Below are positions 13,173-30,125 of a stretch of 64,000 bases of DNA, piece by piece; the first letter of the stretch is position 1; each line of letters begins with the position of its first letter. Origin of the DNA: Narthecium ossifragum (lineage: Eukaryota > Streptophyta > Magnoliopsida > Dioscoreales > Nartheciaceae); assembly GCA_963920575.1 (NCBI GenBank), contig OY986963.1, positions 1,030,896 to 1,094,895 on the forward strand. The letters are read 5' to 3'. The position numbers were made by a program, and so were the translations under genes. Below the pieces are notes generated by a model that was not told where the DNA came from, ran no database searches, and saw only the letters and a program-made list of their open reading frames with translations.

Positions 13173-13400
13173 ATAGCAGCCTCTAAATTAATTTTATTTT
13201 ATATAAACAACAATAAGATTTTTTTTAATAAAGACCAACACACGAACACCTAACCAGCAACAACGTTTTCCGATCAACAGCAAACACAATAACATATAGA
13301 AAATAGACTCCAAAATAAAAACATAGATTTCGACAATAAAACCCCTTTAATTTCTACGAGCATGATATCTAAAGGGCTGTAACGAAGAGGAGTCAATCGT
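13173..13400. repeat. Direct repeat copy 2, the 3' flank of the cupin gene
   Basis: Same-orientation partner of 11361-11590. It spans the presumed 3' UTR of the minus-strand cupin gene and its stop codon. The two copies bracket the SKP1-like gene. Confidence 0.88.
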
Positions 13401-13830
13401 CACCGTACGCTCGGAAGCGGTACCGCTCCTCGTAGGGCCCGTTGAAGAAGAGATCGGCTTCGAACCACTTGGGGTACCTCACGAGGTCGCCGGCGACGAA
13501 CCGCATGTGGCGCTCGCCCGATTTGGCTCCCTCGGGGACGACGCGAACCTCGCCCTGGACGACGTAGACCTGTTGGTCCACGTGCCAGTCCCACGGGAGC
13601 CGGCACCGCCCCGTCCGCCAGGTCGACCACCGCTCCACCCCGAGCTCCTCCAGCCGTGACTTGGAGACCCCCCGCTCCACCCGCACGTTGTAGATCTCCT
13701 CCAGTGGACGCTCGAGGCGTCCCGTGATGCGGAGAGAGCTGGTCCTGGATGATGGGCGGTCGTTTGGTCTTCGGAGAGCGGTGGTCGAGCCAAGAGCTCC
13801 GGTGATCACCCCCGCACTCGCCGCCGCCAT
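13393..13830 (-). CDS. Small single-domain cupin protein, probably plastid-targeted
   Basis: This intronless gene of 145 codons encodes an RmlC-like cupin of the DUF861/Cupin_3 (EutQ-like) type common in plants. The first 45 or so residues are Ala/Ser/Thr/Arg-rich without acidic residues, consistent with a transit peptide. The cupin part follows: VERGVSKSRLEELGVERW, RLPWDWHVDQQVYVVQGEV (first beta motif), GAKSGERHMRFVAGDLVRYP (second motif) and ERYRFRAYGDD at the end. Several classical metal-binding histidines are absent, as in other small plant cupins, so catalysis is uncertain and the substrate is unknown. Only 121 bp separate its ATG from the terminal repeat of a Mutator-like element, so its promoter may lie in or have been altered by that element. 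Confidence 0.85.
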   Translation of the reverse strand: MAAASAGVITGALGSTTALRRPNDRPSSRTSSLRITGRLERPLEEIYNVRVERGVSKSRLEELGVERWSTWRTGRCRLPWDWHVDQQVYVVQGEVRVVPEGAKSGERHMRFVAGDLVRYPKWFEADLFFNGPYEERYRFRAYGDD

Positions 13831-15092
13831 TGGTTGCCTCTGTTGAGCTCTGGTGGTTGGACAGCTCTTCTGGGCATGTATGTTATCCAGATTCCAGTGA
13901 ACTTTAACGGGTCGGATCCATCAATGTTGTTGTTTTATCTGTTTTTTCGAAGGGATTTTTGCGTTTCCATACCATCTGCTTTCTAAAAAATACACTTTGG
14001 TATCACCAGGTCTCGAATTTGCAATTCGATACCATCAAGTTATAATAACATAGCAAAGTAGTCCAAGCCCCAAACAACGTTACGTGGGCTCACGGTAAAC
14101 TGGTCACGTGACACGTACGTCTACCGTCAGTCCCAACAGGCACGTGTTAGTAGGTGAATGGTGAGGCAAGTGAGCTCGATGCCGGAGGGAGCAGTCGATG
14201 GGCGCGGAGGCGACGTTGCAAGCATCGAAGGGTTGGGAGGCGAGTGTCACAAGCCTTACGCCCATCGGGGCGAAGGTGTGAGGGCAGTGCGACGATGTTT
14301 GAGGAAGGATGGAGGGGAGCAGTGATGGCGTCTGAGAGGAGAGGGGGGGGGCCTGGCAGGGTCAGAACCGGATGATCCTGTGTTGACTCTCAAAGTCCTC
14401 AAGGATCTCAAGACCGGCCATCCATCACCGACAGAGGAGGAGGTCGGAGTGACGAAGGTATGGGAGACCCTCAAAAAGGAGGGGAAGTCAGAGGCCGCGT
14501 CTAGGCAGGCCGGAGCGCCGGGGGCTTGGGAGGGGAGGCGGAGAACTGGGCTGGGCTCGTACCTGTGTCGGCTTGCTCGAGGAGGCGCTAGGCGAGGATG
14601 GTGGCTGGTGGACGTGACTGGGGAAGGAGAAAGGAAACAGAGAAGAGAAAAAAAAGAGAAAAACAGAGGAGAAGCGTGGGAGAGAAAAGATCGATGTGGA
14701 AGGAGAAGAAAAGGAAGAAGGGGGCAGAAAAGAAAGAAGAAGAGTGGGGGGACGTGAGTTGGTGGCTCGAATTGCTGCATGATAAGAGAGATGGGGGATG
14801 CCACTGGAGAAGAGAGAAGACGATGGAACATGTGTTCTCTGCTGGATAAGATAGTTTTATTCATTCTCTATGCATCGTCGTCGTCATCGCGAGAGCGTAC
14901 ATGGGGATGATGTCATCGTTTAACTTGTGGTGCACATTGCCGGTGTACCCCGCCAATGGAGAAGACGATGGCAGGTCCGTCGTGCAGGACATCGCATCAG
15001 CGAGTTGCTGTTACATTGGGGTCCGCAGCGCGGAGGAGGAGCTCCGCCACGCTAGCCATGATGTCCACCTCCCATATGCATGTCCGCCTCCC

Positions 15093-15418
15093 ATATGCGC
15101 AAGTATGACCGGATGTGCTTCTCCATTTCTCCATTGGTGTCTCAGGGTGGTGGGTTTGTGGGTTTGGTGGAGTGGAGTGTAACGCCCCGGCCCTCCACTG
15201 GGCCCCGGCCCCGCGGGCTCCCGGTCCGACCAGAATCCACCCGAGGGCCCCACCCATATGCGTAGGTATGACCGGATGTGCTTCTCCATTTCTCCATTGG
15301 TGTCTCAGGGTGGTGGGTTTGTGGGTTTGGTGGAGTGAAGTGTAACGCCCCGGCCCTCCACTGGGCCTCGGCCTCGCGAGCTCCCGGTCCGACCAGGATC
15401 CACCCGAGGGCCCCACCC
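15093..15418. repeat. Two-copy 163-bp tandem duplication inside the MULE
   Basis: GTATGACCGGATGTGCTTC occurs at 15103 and again at 15266, and the match continues for a full unit, through the TGTAACGCCCCGGCCC block to GAGGGCCCC. The duplicated unit therefore spans the junction between host DNA and the 5' end of the LTR-like insertion. Overlapping frames here are artefacts of the repeat. Confidence 0.9.
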
Positions 15419-15698
15419 GACACAATATTGTCCGCTTTTGGCTCACCGCAGCCGATCGATCGATAAACCCACCGATCGATCGGACTTCCCGGGAGCACGC
15501 TTAACATTGGAGTTTTCTGACGGATCACTGCCAGCACGGCTTTAAAACGCGTTGTGTCTATTAAGGGGTTTACTATATACTTATATCGAACCCCGGTCCA
15601 TACCCAGGCGTTGTGGGATTGCTTACCCGGCTACCCGACTCAGCCCCGCCCTCCAGGCGCAGGCATCTTGTCCCACGGTAGACCCAGCGGGCCTCACA
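15341..15698 (+). mobile_element. Solo-LTR or TRIM-like element (358 bp)
   Basis: The element starts TGTAACGCCCCGGCCC, a common start of plant LTR retrotransposons, and ends CTCACA, giving TG...CA termini. It has AAGGGGTTTACTATATACTT as a possible promoter or leader segment and no coding potential. The right flank is TGGAG. The same five bases precede the duplicated upstream copy of the left terminus (before 15179), so the original 5-bp target duplication was probably TGGAG, later blurred by the 163-bp tandem duplication. Confidence 0.6.
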
Positions 15699-16992
15699 TG
15701 GAGGATGATGGAGTTCGATGCAGCATGGGTGGCGACGTCTTCGCGCATGACACAGATGTTCGCACGATGCTATGAGCGGTCGCAACAGATGGGAGAGCAC
15801 AACGCCGGGCATGCTCTTCTCCACCAGGGGGAGGGAAGGGTTAGTATATGAATACAAACTTTTGTGGCGGGAAACGGATGCAAAGCCACTCACATGCAGT
15901 TTTCCGTCAAATTATAATAACGGAGTTGGGGGTCGGAACTAAATTTCACTTAATTTATAACTTGATGGTTTCGAACCGCAAATCCCAAATCGAATGGTAC
16001 CAAAGTACATTCTGGAAAAGTACATGATACCAGAATGCAAAAATCCCTTTGTTCAAATGCAAGCATGTCCTGGTCCGATCCAATATTAGTCGATAAAAAG
16101 ATCCGATAAGTTTAGAGTATTTTTGTGCTGGATTTTTTTGATTAATTGATCCCCAAAACAAAATCCAAGTTTTTGAATGTTTTCTCAAATTTTGCTATAA
16201 TGGCTGATTCAACGGCACAATAATGGAAGTAGTTTGTGCTTGCTAGGCAAAGAAATTTAGAGCAAAATTGTGTAGTTCCAGAGTATTCTTCGAAACTCAA
16301 TCCAATTCAGAGCAGCTTTAAATCACTGTTCTTTAACCGTAGGGAATACAGTCACTCATTCATGCATTAAACTCCTGGTTTTATTTATTTATTTACAAAT
16401 TGAGCCGAAGCTACAGCCCTAACGCTTAAGCTCCTGGTACTACAACACTTATTATACTATTGTGCAATACACTAAGAAAGACTTACATGGTTCATATACA
16501 AACATTAATGACTGGTAAGCTCATATGAAAACCAAACCAAAGCCCCATCCAAGTGGCAAAAAAGGCAGCAAACTTTCCTTTTAACCATCTTAAATTTGCA
16601 TTCCAAACATAACACAACAGGACTCAGCCGCTTGCAGTATTAGGTTTTGTATCATTACCAAAAAACTTGGTATTTAGGCCAAGGGAAAGCATCCCAAGCG
16701 CTACCAGGCAGAGTATTTACATGAATTATGGCTCCCCCACAAATAGATGATTTTAGCAGGTCGAAAGTAACAAGCTGTCAAAAGGGGAGTATTAGATTTC
16801 CATCTATGAAACGTTACAGCAGTACAGAATGTTATTACGGAGATAAAACTGTGCTTCATGCATGTCAGAGAACTTGATCGCGAGTCGCCTGAATAAATTC
16901 AACAAAAATTGTAAATTTCATTTTGTGAATAATTAGAATTAGAAAAGAGCCTTAAGATAGCATTAAGCAGCAAAATCTCTTACCCTTTAGCT

Positions 16993-22970
<5,978 letters not shown>

Positions 22971-24170
22971 AGCCGATCCCTCCCTTCACTCGTCCAATCT
23001 AAGAGCCCAAGATCTCCAAATTCTCAAAGATTTGGAAAAGTTTAGGATTTTTCCAGGAATTTTAGAGCGAGAGACGCCTTGAGCTCCTTTCTAGAGAGAG
23101 AAAGAGAGAGAGAGAGAGGAGAGAGAACGCAACCTTCTTTTTTGTCCTTGGAGTTGGAGCTCTTTTAACAGCCCTGTGCGGTGTGAGTTATCGCACTAGC
23201 TTAATGATTTGCGTTAATGCAGTGTTGATCACCGTCCGATCACTGATTACTAGATATGGACGGCTGAGATAATTAGCGAAAGCATTTATTGACTCTTTCT
23301 CTTAGCGCTGCCAATATCGACCAAGACTCTTTTAATAATTAGAACATATATACCAATCTGGGTTATATAATTTAATTTTCTAAATCCAACTGTATTTGGT
23401 CAAGTTAAAATATTTGGGAGACAAACAGTTGGTATTAGTACGTGGAATAAAAATATTTGATGTTCTAATTTACTTTTCTAGTAGAATAAATTATCAAACT
23501 TTATTTTTTGATCAATTTAATTTTCTAGTATAATAAGGGCATGTTTGGTGTTGGATTCCCGTATTTATTCCAGATATATTTTCTTATTTTAAATAATTAT
23601 TATTCATTTATTTTCATTTCACATATCATTATCACTCTGTTTTTTTTAATTTTAAGTAATTATTATTATTTTATTCTCATTTTTTCTAATCCAAAATCTA
23701 TTATTCTCACTTTTCCTTATCACGAGACCTAAGTGATTTAACATGATATCAGAGCCAAAACGCTTTCAGCATCACATACAAGATGGTTCTAGGAACCCAT
23801 GCTAATCTAATTTGTTTTTCCAAAAATTTTGATCAAGTTTTTCTTTGAACCGTCTAGTATTCTATCCGTCGTTCATTCTTCAAACTGAAGATTTGTATAT
23901 TCTCACACTAATTGCTTAGCATATGCCTCTGTAGGCCCCTGGTCAAGTCGTATATTTTAGATCCTTAGGTCCTTTGAAAGGTCCATTTTAACTTCTAAAC
24001 ATCATCATCATCATCGTGTATCTTCTCAAAAGGAAAAAAAAAAAATCATCGTGTACCAAACACTTATTTTTCCAAATATCATGCTGAACTTGATCATTGA
24101 TCATAACTCTCTGGAAATCCGATAACATTTCGAAATTGTGTGGATAAAAATAATTACAATTGCAAAGATT
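22971..24170. other. Intergenic: ARF-B promoter and AT-rich DNA
   Basis: Contains a GA-rich tract at about 23,095-23,125, in or near the ARF-B leader, then AT-rich DNA with TTATT-type low complexity. I see no gene. The right end borders the decayed NPF copy. Confidence 0.6.
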
Positions 24171-24175
24171 TTACG

Positions 24176-24660
24176 ATTCTAGACCTGTCAAACACCATAA
24201 GAAATAATCCAGGTGACCATCATTCAAATCATCTGGTATCCAGCCTGGTCTCCCTCCTGCTGCTGTGATTGCTTGAATGAGTGTGACGATTAAAGAGCTA
24301 AGGTAGTAGCCAAGGCACTTCATTGAGTCCGGCGCCTGATCGTAGAGGAACTCGAGCCGACTGATGTTGTTGAACACCTCTGATCCTCCAATTATGAACC
24401 ATGCAGGGAAGTTGCCACGCTATGCTGATCGGCTCGCCGATCTTCACACTCTTTAATCTTCTTGCCTCCACATATGCAGCATTTGCCATTGTTATTATCA
24501 TCAGGGAAAGCCCAGCTCCCATCCTCTGCAGCTGTGAAACTTTGGCACCATTGCAAGAGGAACCTCTCCTATTCTAATGTCTCTCTTCCTCTTGAACTCC
24601 CACCCCAAGAGTTCAGAAGATGCCTTCTCCTTTTCCATTACCAACCCTGTTAGGCTATTG
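24176..24660 (-). pseudogene. NPF (NRT1/PTR) pseudogene A, internally deleted
   Basis: This is a truncated duplicate of the last exon of the NPF gene at 25427-27834. Recognisable pieces are MIITMANAAYVEARRLKSVK, GEPISIAWQLP, VFNNISRLEFLYDQAPDSMK, IQAITAAGGRPGWIPDDL and GHLDYFLWCLTGL. One extra base at the QLP codons shifts the frame. About 15 codons present in the intact copy after DSMK are missing. Upstream, the exon piece joins directly to sequence matching the first-exon leader of the intact gene (TCTCTCTTCCTCTTG motif near 24,583). Exons 1 to 4 and part of exon 5 were thus lost in one deletion. It is not expected to encode a transporter. Confidence 0.88.
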
Positions 24661-25426
24661 TGTTTCTTTTAAAGCTTAATGGGGATGTGGGTCCTCACAT
24701 GTGTAGATGAAACATCATTTGGGCACGGTTTGGTTGTCTCCGTTGACTTTTTTTTATGCCAATGATCAGTAGGCCAATATCGACCAAGATATAACACATA
24801 AAAATGATATCTAGCACCAAATTTTGAATAAGTTTTTCTTGTGATTATTCTGATATTCTGGAGTTTATGAACAATATGTAGGTTAAATCTAAGAGTCTAT
24901 TGGGGTTGAGGATAGGATAAATTTATACATCGGATAACGTAAAAATTATGTAAGTATTAAAGATGATTATGTAAGATTTATGAATAAAGTGTTTGGATGC
25001 ATAAATGAGATTTATACATACTTATCCTCAATCCAAACGGATCTTAAAAGTTCCGATCGATCAATAAGCCGTAGTATCACCCCGGAGTTGTCACAGTGTA
25101 TGAACTACTTTTCTGAGAATTCAATATAAACAAATATTTTAGGAGATTTTTTTTGTAATCAAAATCAATAAGAGGGGGCAAAATGTAAGTAACAATAAGA
25201 AAGTGGTTTTCACAGTATATTTGATTTTTAGAATCAGATCGGGCCATTTTAACTGCTAAAAACCATCTCAATTGTACCCACCACCTATTTTCTAAATATC
25301 TTTGCTAAACTTCTGGTGATAACTCTTGGAACAACTGATAAATCCGATAACATTGAGAAATTTATAATAACAAATATCAGTAGTTTCAGGCTATTTCGCA
25401 TCTTTGCAAATAAATGCAGCAAGGAT
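24661..25426. other. Intergenic spacer between NPF pseudogene A and NPF gene 1
   Basis: AT-rich DNA. The part near 25,260-25,360 repeats, loosely, the sequence just downstream of pseudogene A (ATCCGATAACATT...), consistent with shared 3' flanks of duplicated NPF copies. No gene is seen. Confidence 0.5.
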
Positions 25427-27834
25427 TCACAATTCAGAGATGACTTTTTTGAGTGTATACTTCCTTGTAACTGCAAGATAAGCAACAAAATTAAACACAG
25501 ACAGACCTGTCAAACACCAGAAGAAATAATCTAGGTGACCCTCATTCAAATCATCCGGTATCCAGCCTGGTCTCCCTCCTGCTGCTGTGATTGCTTGAAT
25601 GACTGTGACCATGAAAGAGCTAAGGTAGTTGCCAACTGAAAAATTTAGCAATGAAAATGCTGTGCACAAGCTCTTCATCGAGTCCGGTGCCTGATCGTAG
25701 AAGAACTCAAGCCGACTGATGTTGTTAAACACCTCTGATCCTCCAATTATGAAATATGCAGGAAGTTGCCACGCAATGCTGATCGGTTCGCCAATCTTTA
25801 CACTCTGTAATCTTCTCACCTCCAAATATGCAGCAGCTGCCATTGTTATTATCATCAGGAAAAGCCCAACTCCCATTTTCTGCAGGTGTGAAACTGTGGC
25901 ACCATTGCAAGAGAACCTTTTTGTTATTGGGAGTACGACTTTTTCATATGCAGAAATCCAGAGCATAACAGATATGACTTCCATGGAAGACAACGATGCC
26001 GGAGGGATGGAGAAGGAACCAATTCTTGTGTTCATAGCAGCTCCCTGTTGGATGAATGTGGTGGTTATTTGGCAGAATGAGACAGAGTAGATGACACCGG
26101 TTGCCCATATTGGAAGCAATCGAATAAGTGTCTTCAACTCCTCCACTTGAGTGACTGTACAGACCCTCCATGAACTGTATCGACTGCTGTGATCCAGATC
26201 CAAATGTGATATTGTAGCTGCCTTGTCCAGAAATCTGGTACCGAGAAGTAGAATTATGTACAGGTTTATTTTCTTCCTTCAAGAAGTAGTCATATAAAAG
26301 TGTAACATTCTAAAGGATATTCTGTATAAATCTAGAGCAATTATCTTAATCAAAATTGAAAACATAAGATGTAAGGTAAAAGAACTACAGCCAATACCTT
26401 AATCCACTGGTATGTGCTAATCTTTGCCGTCCCATAGGGTTTGACTCCTCATAATCTATTTCATACAAGAGACTGCTATCAATTGGAACTTCTGCTCTCA
26501 CCTTCCTGAACGAGGCAATCAGAACCTGAAGAATGCTCTTCAATGGACTGCCGCTTGGCATTCTCAGGTGAAAACTCGGTGTTCCTAACAGAAGTCCTCC
26601 TAAGGCTAGCGCAAGGCATAGTGCTGCTATGCCGAATCCAAATGCCCAATCTACATTTTCCTGTATCCAGACTATAACTATGGACGAACAAAGCACTCCT
26701 ATGCTCAAACAGCCATAGAACCAATTGAAGAAAGATCCCTTATTCTCTCTATCTATTGGACTACTGTCATCAAACTGGTCAGCACCGAGAGGAAGTAGCC
26801 CGGCCTTAACTCCACCACTGCCAAGGGCCACAAGATACAAGCTAGAAAAGAATGCAATAATTTGAGCTACACTTGCTGGTTGACAAGATATTCCTTCACA
26901 GGCAGGAGATGGGAAGAGAGCTACGAATGTAATGCCTATCAGTCCCTACGAAAGAACAATAGGTATAAGCACCAAGAAACATCACCTATAAGTATGACTA
27001 ATTTGAAGTTGCAAATACTTACAATGAGATATAGGAAAGAAGAGATTAAGACTGTCTGATAGTTTCCCCAGTATGTGTCAGCTATGAGAGCTCCAAGCAA
27101 TGGCGTCAAGTAACTTGTTGCAGCCCAGATGTTGACATTTGCTGCACTTGAAGCATTGCTTTGACGGAGGACAGTTTTTAGATAGACAACTAAGTTTGAA
27201 GACATGCCAAAGAATGCTGTGCTCTCGAGGCACTCAAACCCTACAAGATATATTAGATGAGTTACTCCATCATATTTCAGCACCACAAAGCACATATATA
27301 CATTCTTGATTCTTCTCTATTAGGAAATTAATCTGATAACTGAATGATATCTGATAGGAATCTATCAAACATAACTCTCACCTAGAACAACTGCGGGTGC
27401 TAGCCGGTGACTAGTTTTCCTTACTGACTGACCTTCAATTTGTACTTCCTCAGAACCGTCATCCTCATACACTCTCAATGAAAATATCTGAGTCAGTTCC
27501 ACATGGAAAAGTTCAATTGCCAACTTGAATCAATAGGATTATTCCTAAATACTAGCAATAGTGTTATAAACACAAAAGTTTAGAAGACTAAGAGATGAAA
27601 GTGATGTTTCCAAATTCATCGTGATAAATAGCTTCAAAACGCCGAAGCTTGTTCAACAATTTACAGGGTCACAGTAGAACTTGCATAGTTTAGAGACAAG
27701 GTGGGCAAATCAAACAAACACACACAATAGGAAGCATACCGAAAAAGAAAAAGAAAAAAAGATGATGGACGAGTCAGAACCTTGTTCACCAAGGGTCTTC
27801 TCTCTTCTTCCTCACGAGGATCCCCAGGGTCCAT
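25427..27834 (-). CDS. NRT1/PTR family (NPF) transporter, cluster gene 1
   Basis: A proton-coupled transporter-family protein of 12 membrane spans. NPF members carry nitrate, peptides, hormones or glucosinolates, and the substrate here cannot be read from sequence. Five exons (27781-27834, 27382-27487, 27023-27240, 26398-26945, 25427-26234) join in phase to 577 residues, the normal family length. Visible features include LTPLLGALIADTYWGNYQT after the first helices, LYLVALGSGGVKAGLLPLGADQFDD, the large loop with HTSGLRFLDKAAT, and GRPGWIPDDLNEGHLDYFFW near the C-terminus. In the first helix the usual ExxER proton-coupling motif reads ECLES, so the basic residue is replaced by serine. The start ATG 27834 gives a short acidic/basic N-terminus. 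It is a tandem paralogue of the gene at 30677-32992. Confidence 0.93.
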
Positions 27835-28071
27835 AGCTCCTATAAGTGGACCTCTCTCCTATCTAAGGTCTCTCTTCCTCTTGGAATTCCCACTCAAAGA
27901 ATTCAGAAGATGTCTTTCTCCTTTCATTACCAGCCCTGTAGTGATCTTTTAAAAAAAATCATGCATCCCCATCAAGCTTAACGGGTTGGTTGTCTCGTGG
28001 ACTTTTTGTGCCAGTGATCACCTGTCACTGATGTCATTCGGTCCTCTGTAAGAGGGCCAATATCTACTAGT

Positions 28072-28331
28072 ACACCAACTCTTGTTTTTTTTTCTTCATT
28101 ATATCAGCCCAAAGGCTAGCCTCAAGGGCTAATTACAAATATCCTGTAATGCCAGCAAGGCCATTAACCCGGTCCACACAAAATCTTTACAATAATATCT
28201 ACAACAACACGCAGCCGAGTCAGCCATAACATTAGCTACCCTCGGAACAGCAACAAAAACAACCATATCCATGGCCAAAACAGCTGATCATATCTCTCTA
28301 AGCACCAGCTCAACACACACCAACTCTTGTT
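28072..28331 (-). mobile_element. 5'-truncated LINE 3' end with 15-bp target duplication
   Basis: The 15-mer ACACCAACTCTTGTT flanks the insertion at 28072-28086 and 28317-28331. The insert, read on the minus strand, encodes VPRVANVMADSA, resembling the end of the RNase H domain found in plant LINEs. It continues to a 3' tail motif TTGTAATTAGCCC and ends in an A-rich tail (T-run at 28,085-28,093 on the + strand). Short 5'-truncated copy, poly(A) tail and long target duplications are the signature of target-primed reverse transcription. A related 3' end is at 54,709-55,035. Confidence 0.88.
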
Positions 28332-28339
28332 AGAATTTA

Positions 28340-30125
28340 GAATGTAACAATTGAGGTCCCTCACAATTGGACAATATTTTGGCTCAGATTGTACACCTAT
28401 CATTGCTCTGAAAACTATACCTCTTAACACATGATACACGCTAGTGAGGGACCTATCTGTTGAATCATGAACAAAGAAAAATGGCATATGCACCAAACAG
28501 CAAGTTGGAACAATATACATCATTAGCTATATTTAAGATATAATAATTGCACTATCCTACAGTGTTGTAGGTGGTTTCCTACAGTGTTGTAGGTGGTACA
28601 CCACTACTTTAATACCTTGTTCAGAGTATATTTTCTTGCACAACCAATATAAGCCATGAAATTAAAGAACAGAGAGTCCAGCCAATGAGCCAACCACCAG
28701 AAAAATAATAATCCAAGTGCTTTTTTTTAAGATTATGTGGAACCCCCACCTGAAGGTACCAAATCCACAAAGCCCAAAACTAGGAATCAATCCAACTCAA
28801 CCAACACGGAAGACTCGATCAGGAAACAGATCAGATCTAGTCGATGGAAGAAATACACTAGACTCAATCAGTAAAAAGAACCTTGGCTCAATTAAAATCA
28901 CTAACCAGTTGACTAAAGCAAGCAAACCTATCCAAAGATAGGATACAGAAGGCAGCGGAACACGGCTAGCTATGGAATATGGATACAGAACGCTGCCAAG
29001 AAATTCTAGTTGCAAGATTAGAACTCTGTTAACTTATTTGAACTATGGAATTTATGGTAGTTGGAAATCGCAAAGGATAAAAAAAACAATCTAATCTATA
29101 ATGGTCAGACAGTCCAATCTATGAGGAGAAGAAGGCAGGACGTCTGTTACAGGTCTTAACCAGATCAGGAAAGTAAGATAGCAATTAAAATCTCTAACTC
29201 CTGCAAACGAAGGAAGGATCAAAACCAGAGACTGATGAGTTTCCATTTCAGCTAAGACCAAAAAGGAAGCTCACAAAATTCCCAATCAAAGACTGACGCA
29301 GATCAGCAAAATGCAAGAAGGCGAAGGGAAACAAATTTCCTAAACAGAAAAAGAGAAACAAGCATATGGAACAGATCAAGAAAGATATGAACCTTTCGTA
29401 AAGACAAAGCTAATTGCTACATATCCGTTCCTGATCAAATTCATAGTGAAACGCCACATAACGAGTAATTCATAGCTTACGGTACATCCAGCCAGATTAA
29501 AGAAAACAAAGCAATAAGAAAGTGTTTTGATGGCTAGCAAAGATCGTTAAGTTAAATACTGAAACTCATGAAGACTACAAAGGCAACATGAATTACTTTT
29601 CTTGAGCACATCTATTGACACGCTCCAATCTCTCTTCCACAAATGCAGCTGTTGCCATGGTTATGATGATCAAGAAGTACCCAATTCATCAAGAAAGTCG
29701 AAGCAGAGAAGGCATCGTGCAATGTCCACCGATGTGTCTCCATTGCTCTTCCTCTTTGAGGCATCCTAAAAAGCACATGTTTCCAGATTACTACACAAAA
29801 TTATCAAGAGAGCAGCCTATGTTCCCCAGATGTAAAAACCATTTTAAATTTTTTCAAGAACACAAGCTAAAATAAAAGGGCCAATTCATTAAGAAAGTCT
29901 AAGTAAGGAAGTCATATTCTCATCGATTTGTTACCAAAGAAGCTAAAATGAAAGACAATGTAAGAGTTATCACCTTGTTCAACAGGGGTCTTCTCTCTTC
30001 TTTATCTGGGGGATCCACATTGCCCATAACTGTTAATAGAGCTCTCTCCTCTATAAGGCCTCTCTTCCTCTTGGAACTCCCCCTCCAAGAAATCAGAATA
30101 TACCTTTCTCTTATTCAATAATCCA
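28340..30125 (-). pseudogene. NPF pseudogene B, scattered remnants of a third full copy
   Basis: Pieces occur in gene order on the minus strand. A 3' flank (28,340-28,600) and C-terminal codons (about 28,600-28,725) match the end of the gene at 30677-32992. A short piece of the last exon lies at about 29,618-29,690 (TGTTGCCATGGTTATGATGA). Exon 2-like sequence lies at about 29,730-29,780. An exon 1 plus leader-like block at about 29,965-30,120 matches 27,775-27,900. The intervening 890 bp (28,730-29,615) resembles nothing I know and may be an insertion. Most of the coding sequence is gone, so no product is expected. A LINE has inserted at its 3' flank. Confidence 0.75.

Larger units (their letters stand above)
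13952..16047. mobile_element. 2.1-kb Mutator-like element with long terminal inverted repeats
   Basis: The left end starts GGGATTTTTGCGTTTCC and the right end, read on the other strand, starts GGGATTTTTGCATTCTGG. Inverted similarity continues through ACTTTGGTA, TTCGATACCATCAAGTTATAA or its equivalent, and more weakly to about 170 bp inward. The flanking nonamers TTTTTCGAA and TTTGTTCAA agree at 6 of 9 positions, consistent with an aged 9-bp target duplication. No transposase is visible. The interior is GC-rich (14,150-14,760) with frames that resemble no family I know. A solo-LTR-like element is nested in the right half. Long GGG-starting inverted repeats and non-transposase cargo fit a non-autonomous MULE or Pack-MULE. 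Confidence 0.75.

Noticed and set aside
14256..14864. 202-codon minus-strand frame inside the MULE
   Set aside because: Phe/Pro/Ser/Leu-rich reading of a purine-rich strand with no domain; its frame follows base composition, and overlapping frames exist on the other strand.
14997..15537. Repeated frames with TPPNPQTHHPETPMEKW-type peptides
   Set aside because: They read through the 163-bp tandem duplication and LTR-like DNA; the peptide repeat is only the DNA repeat translated.
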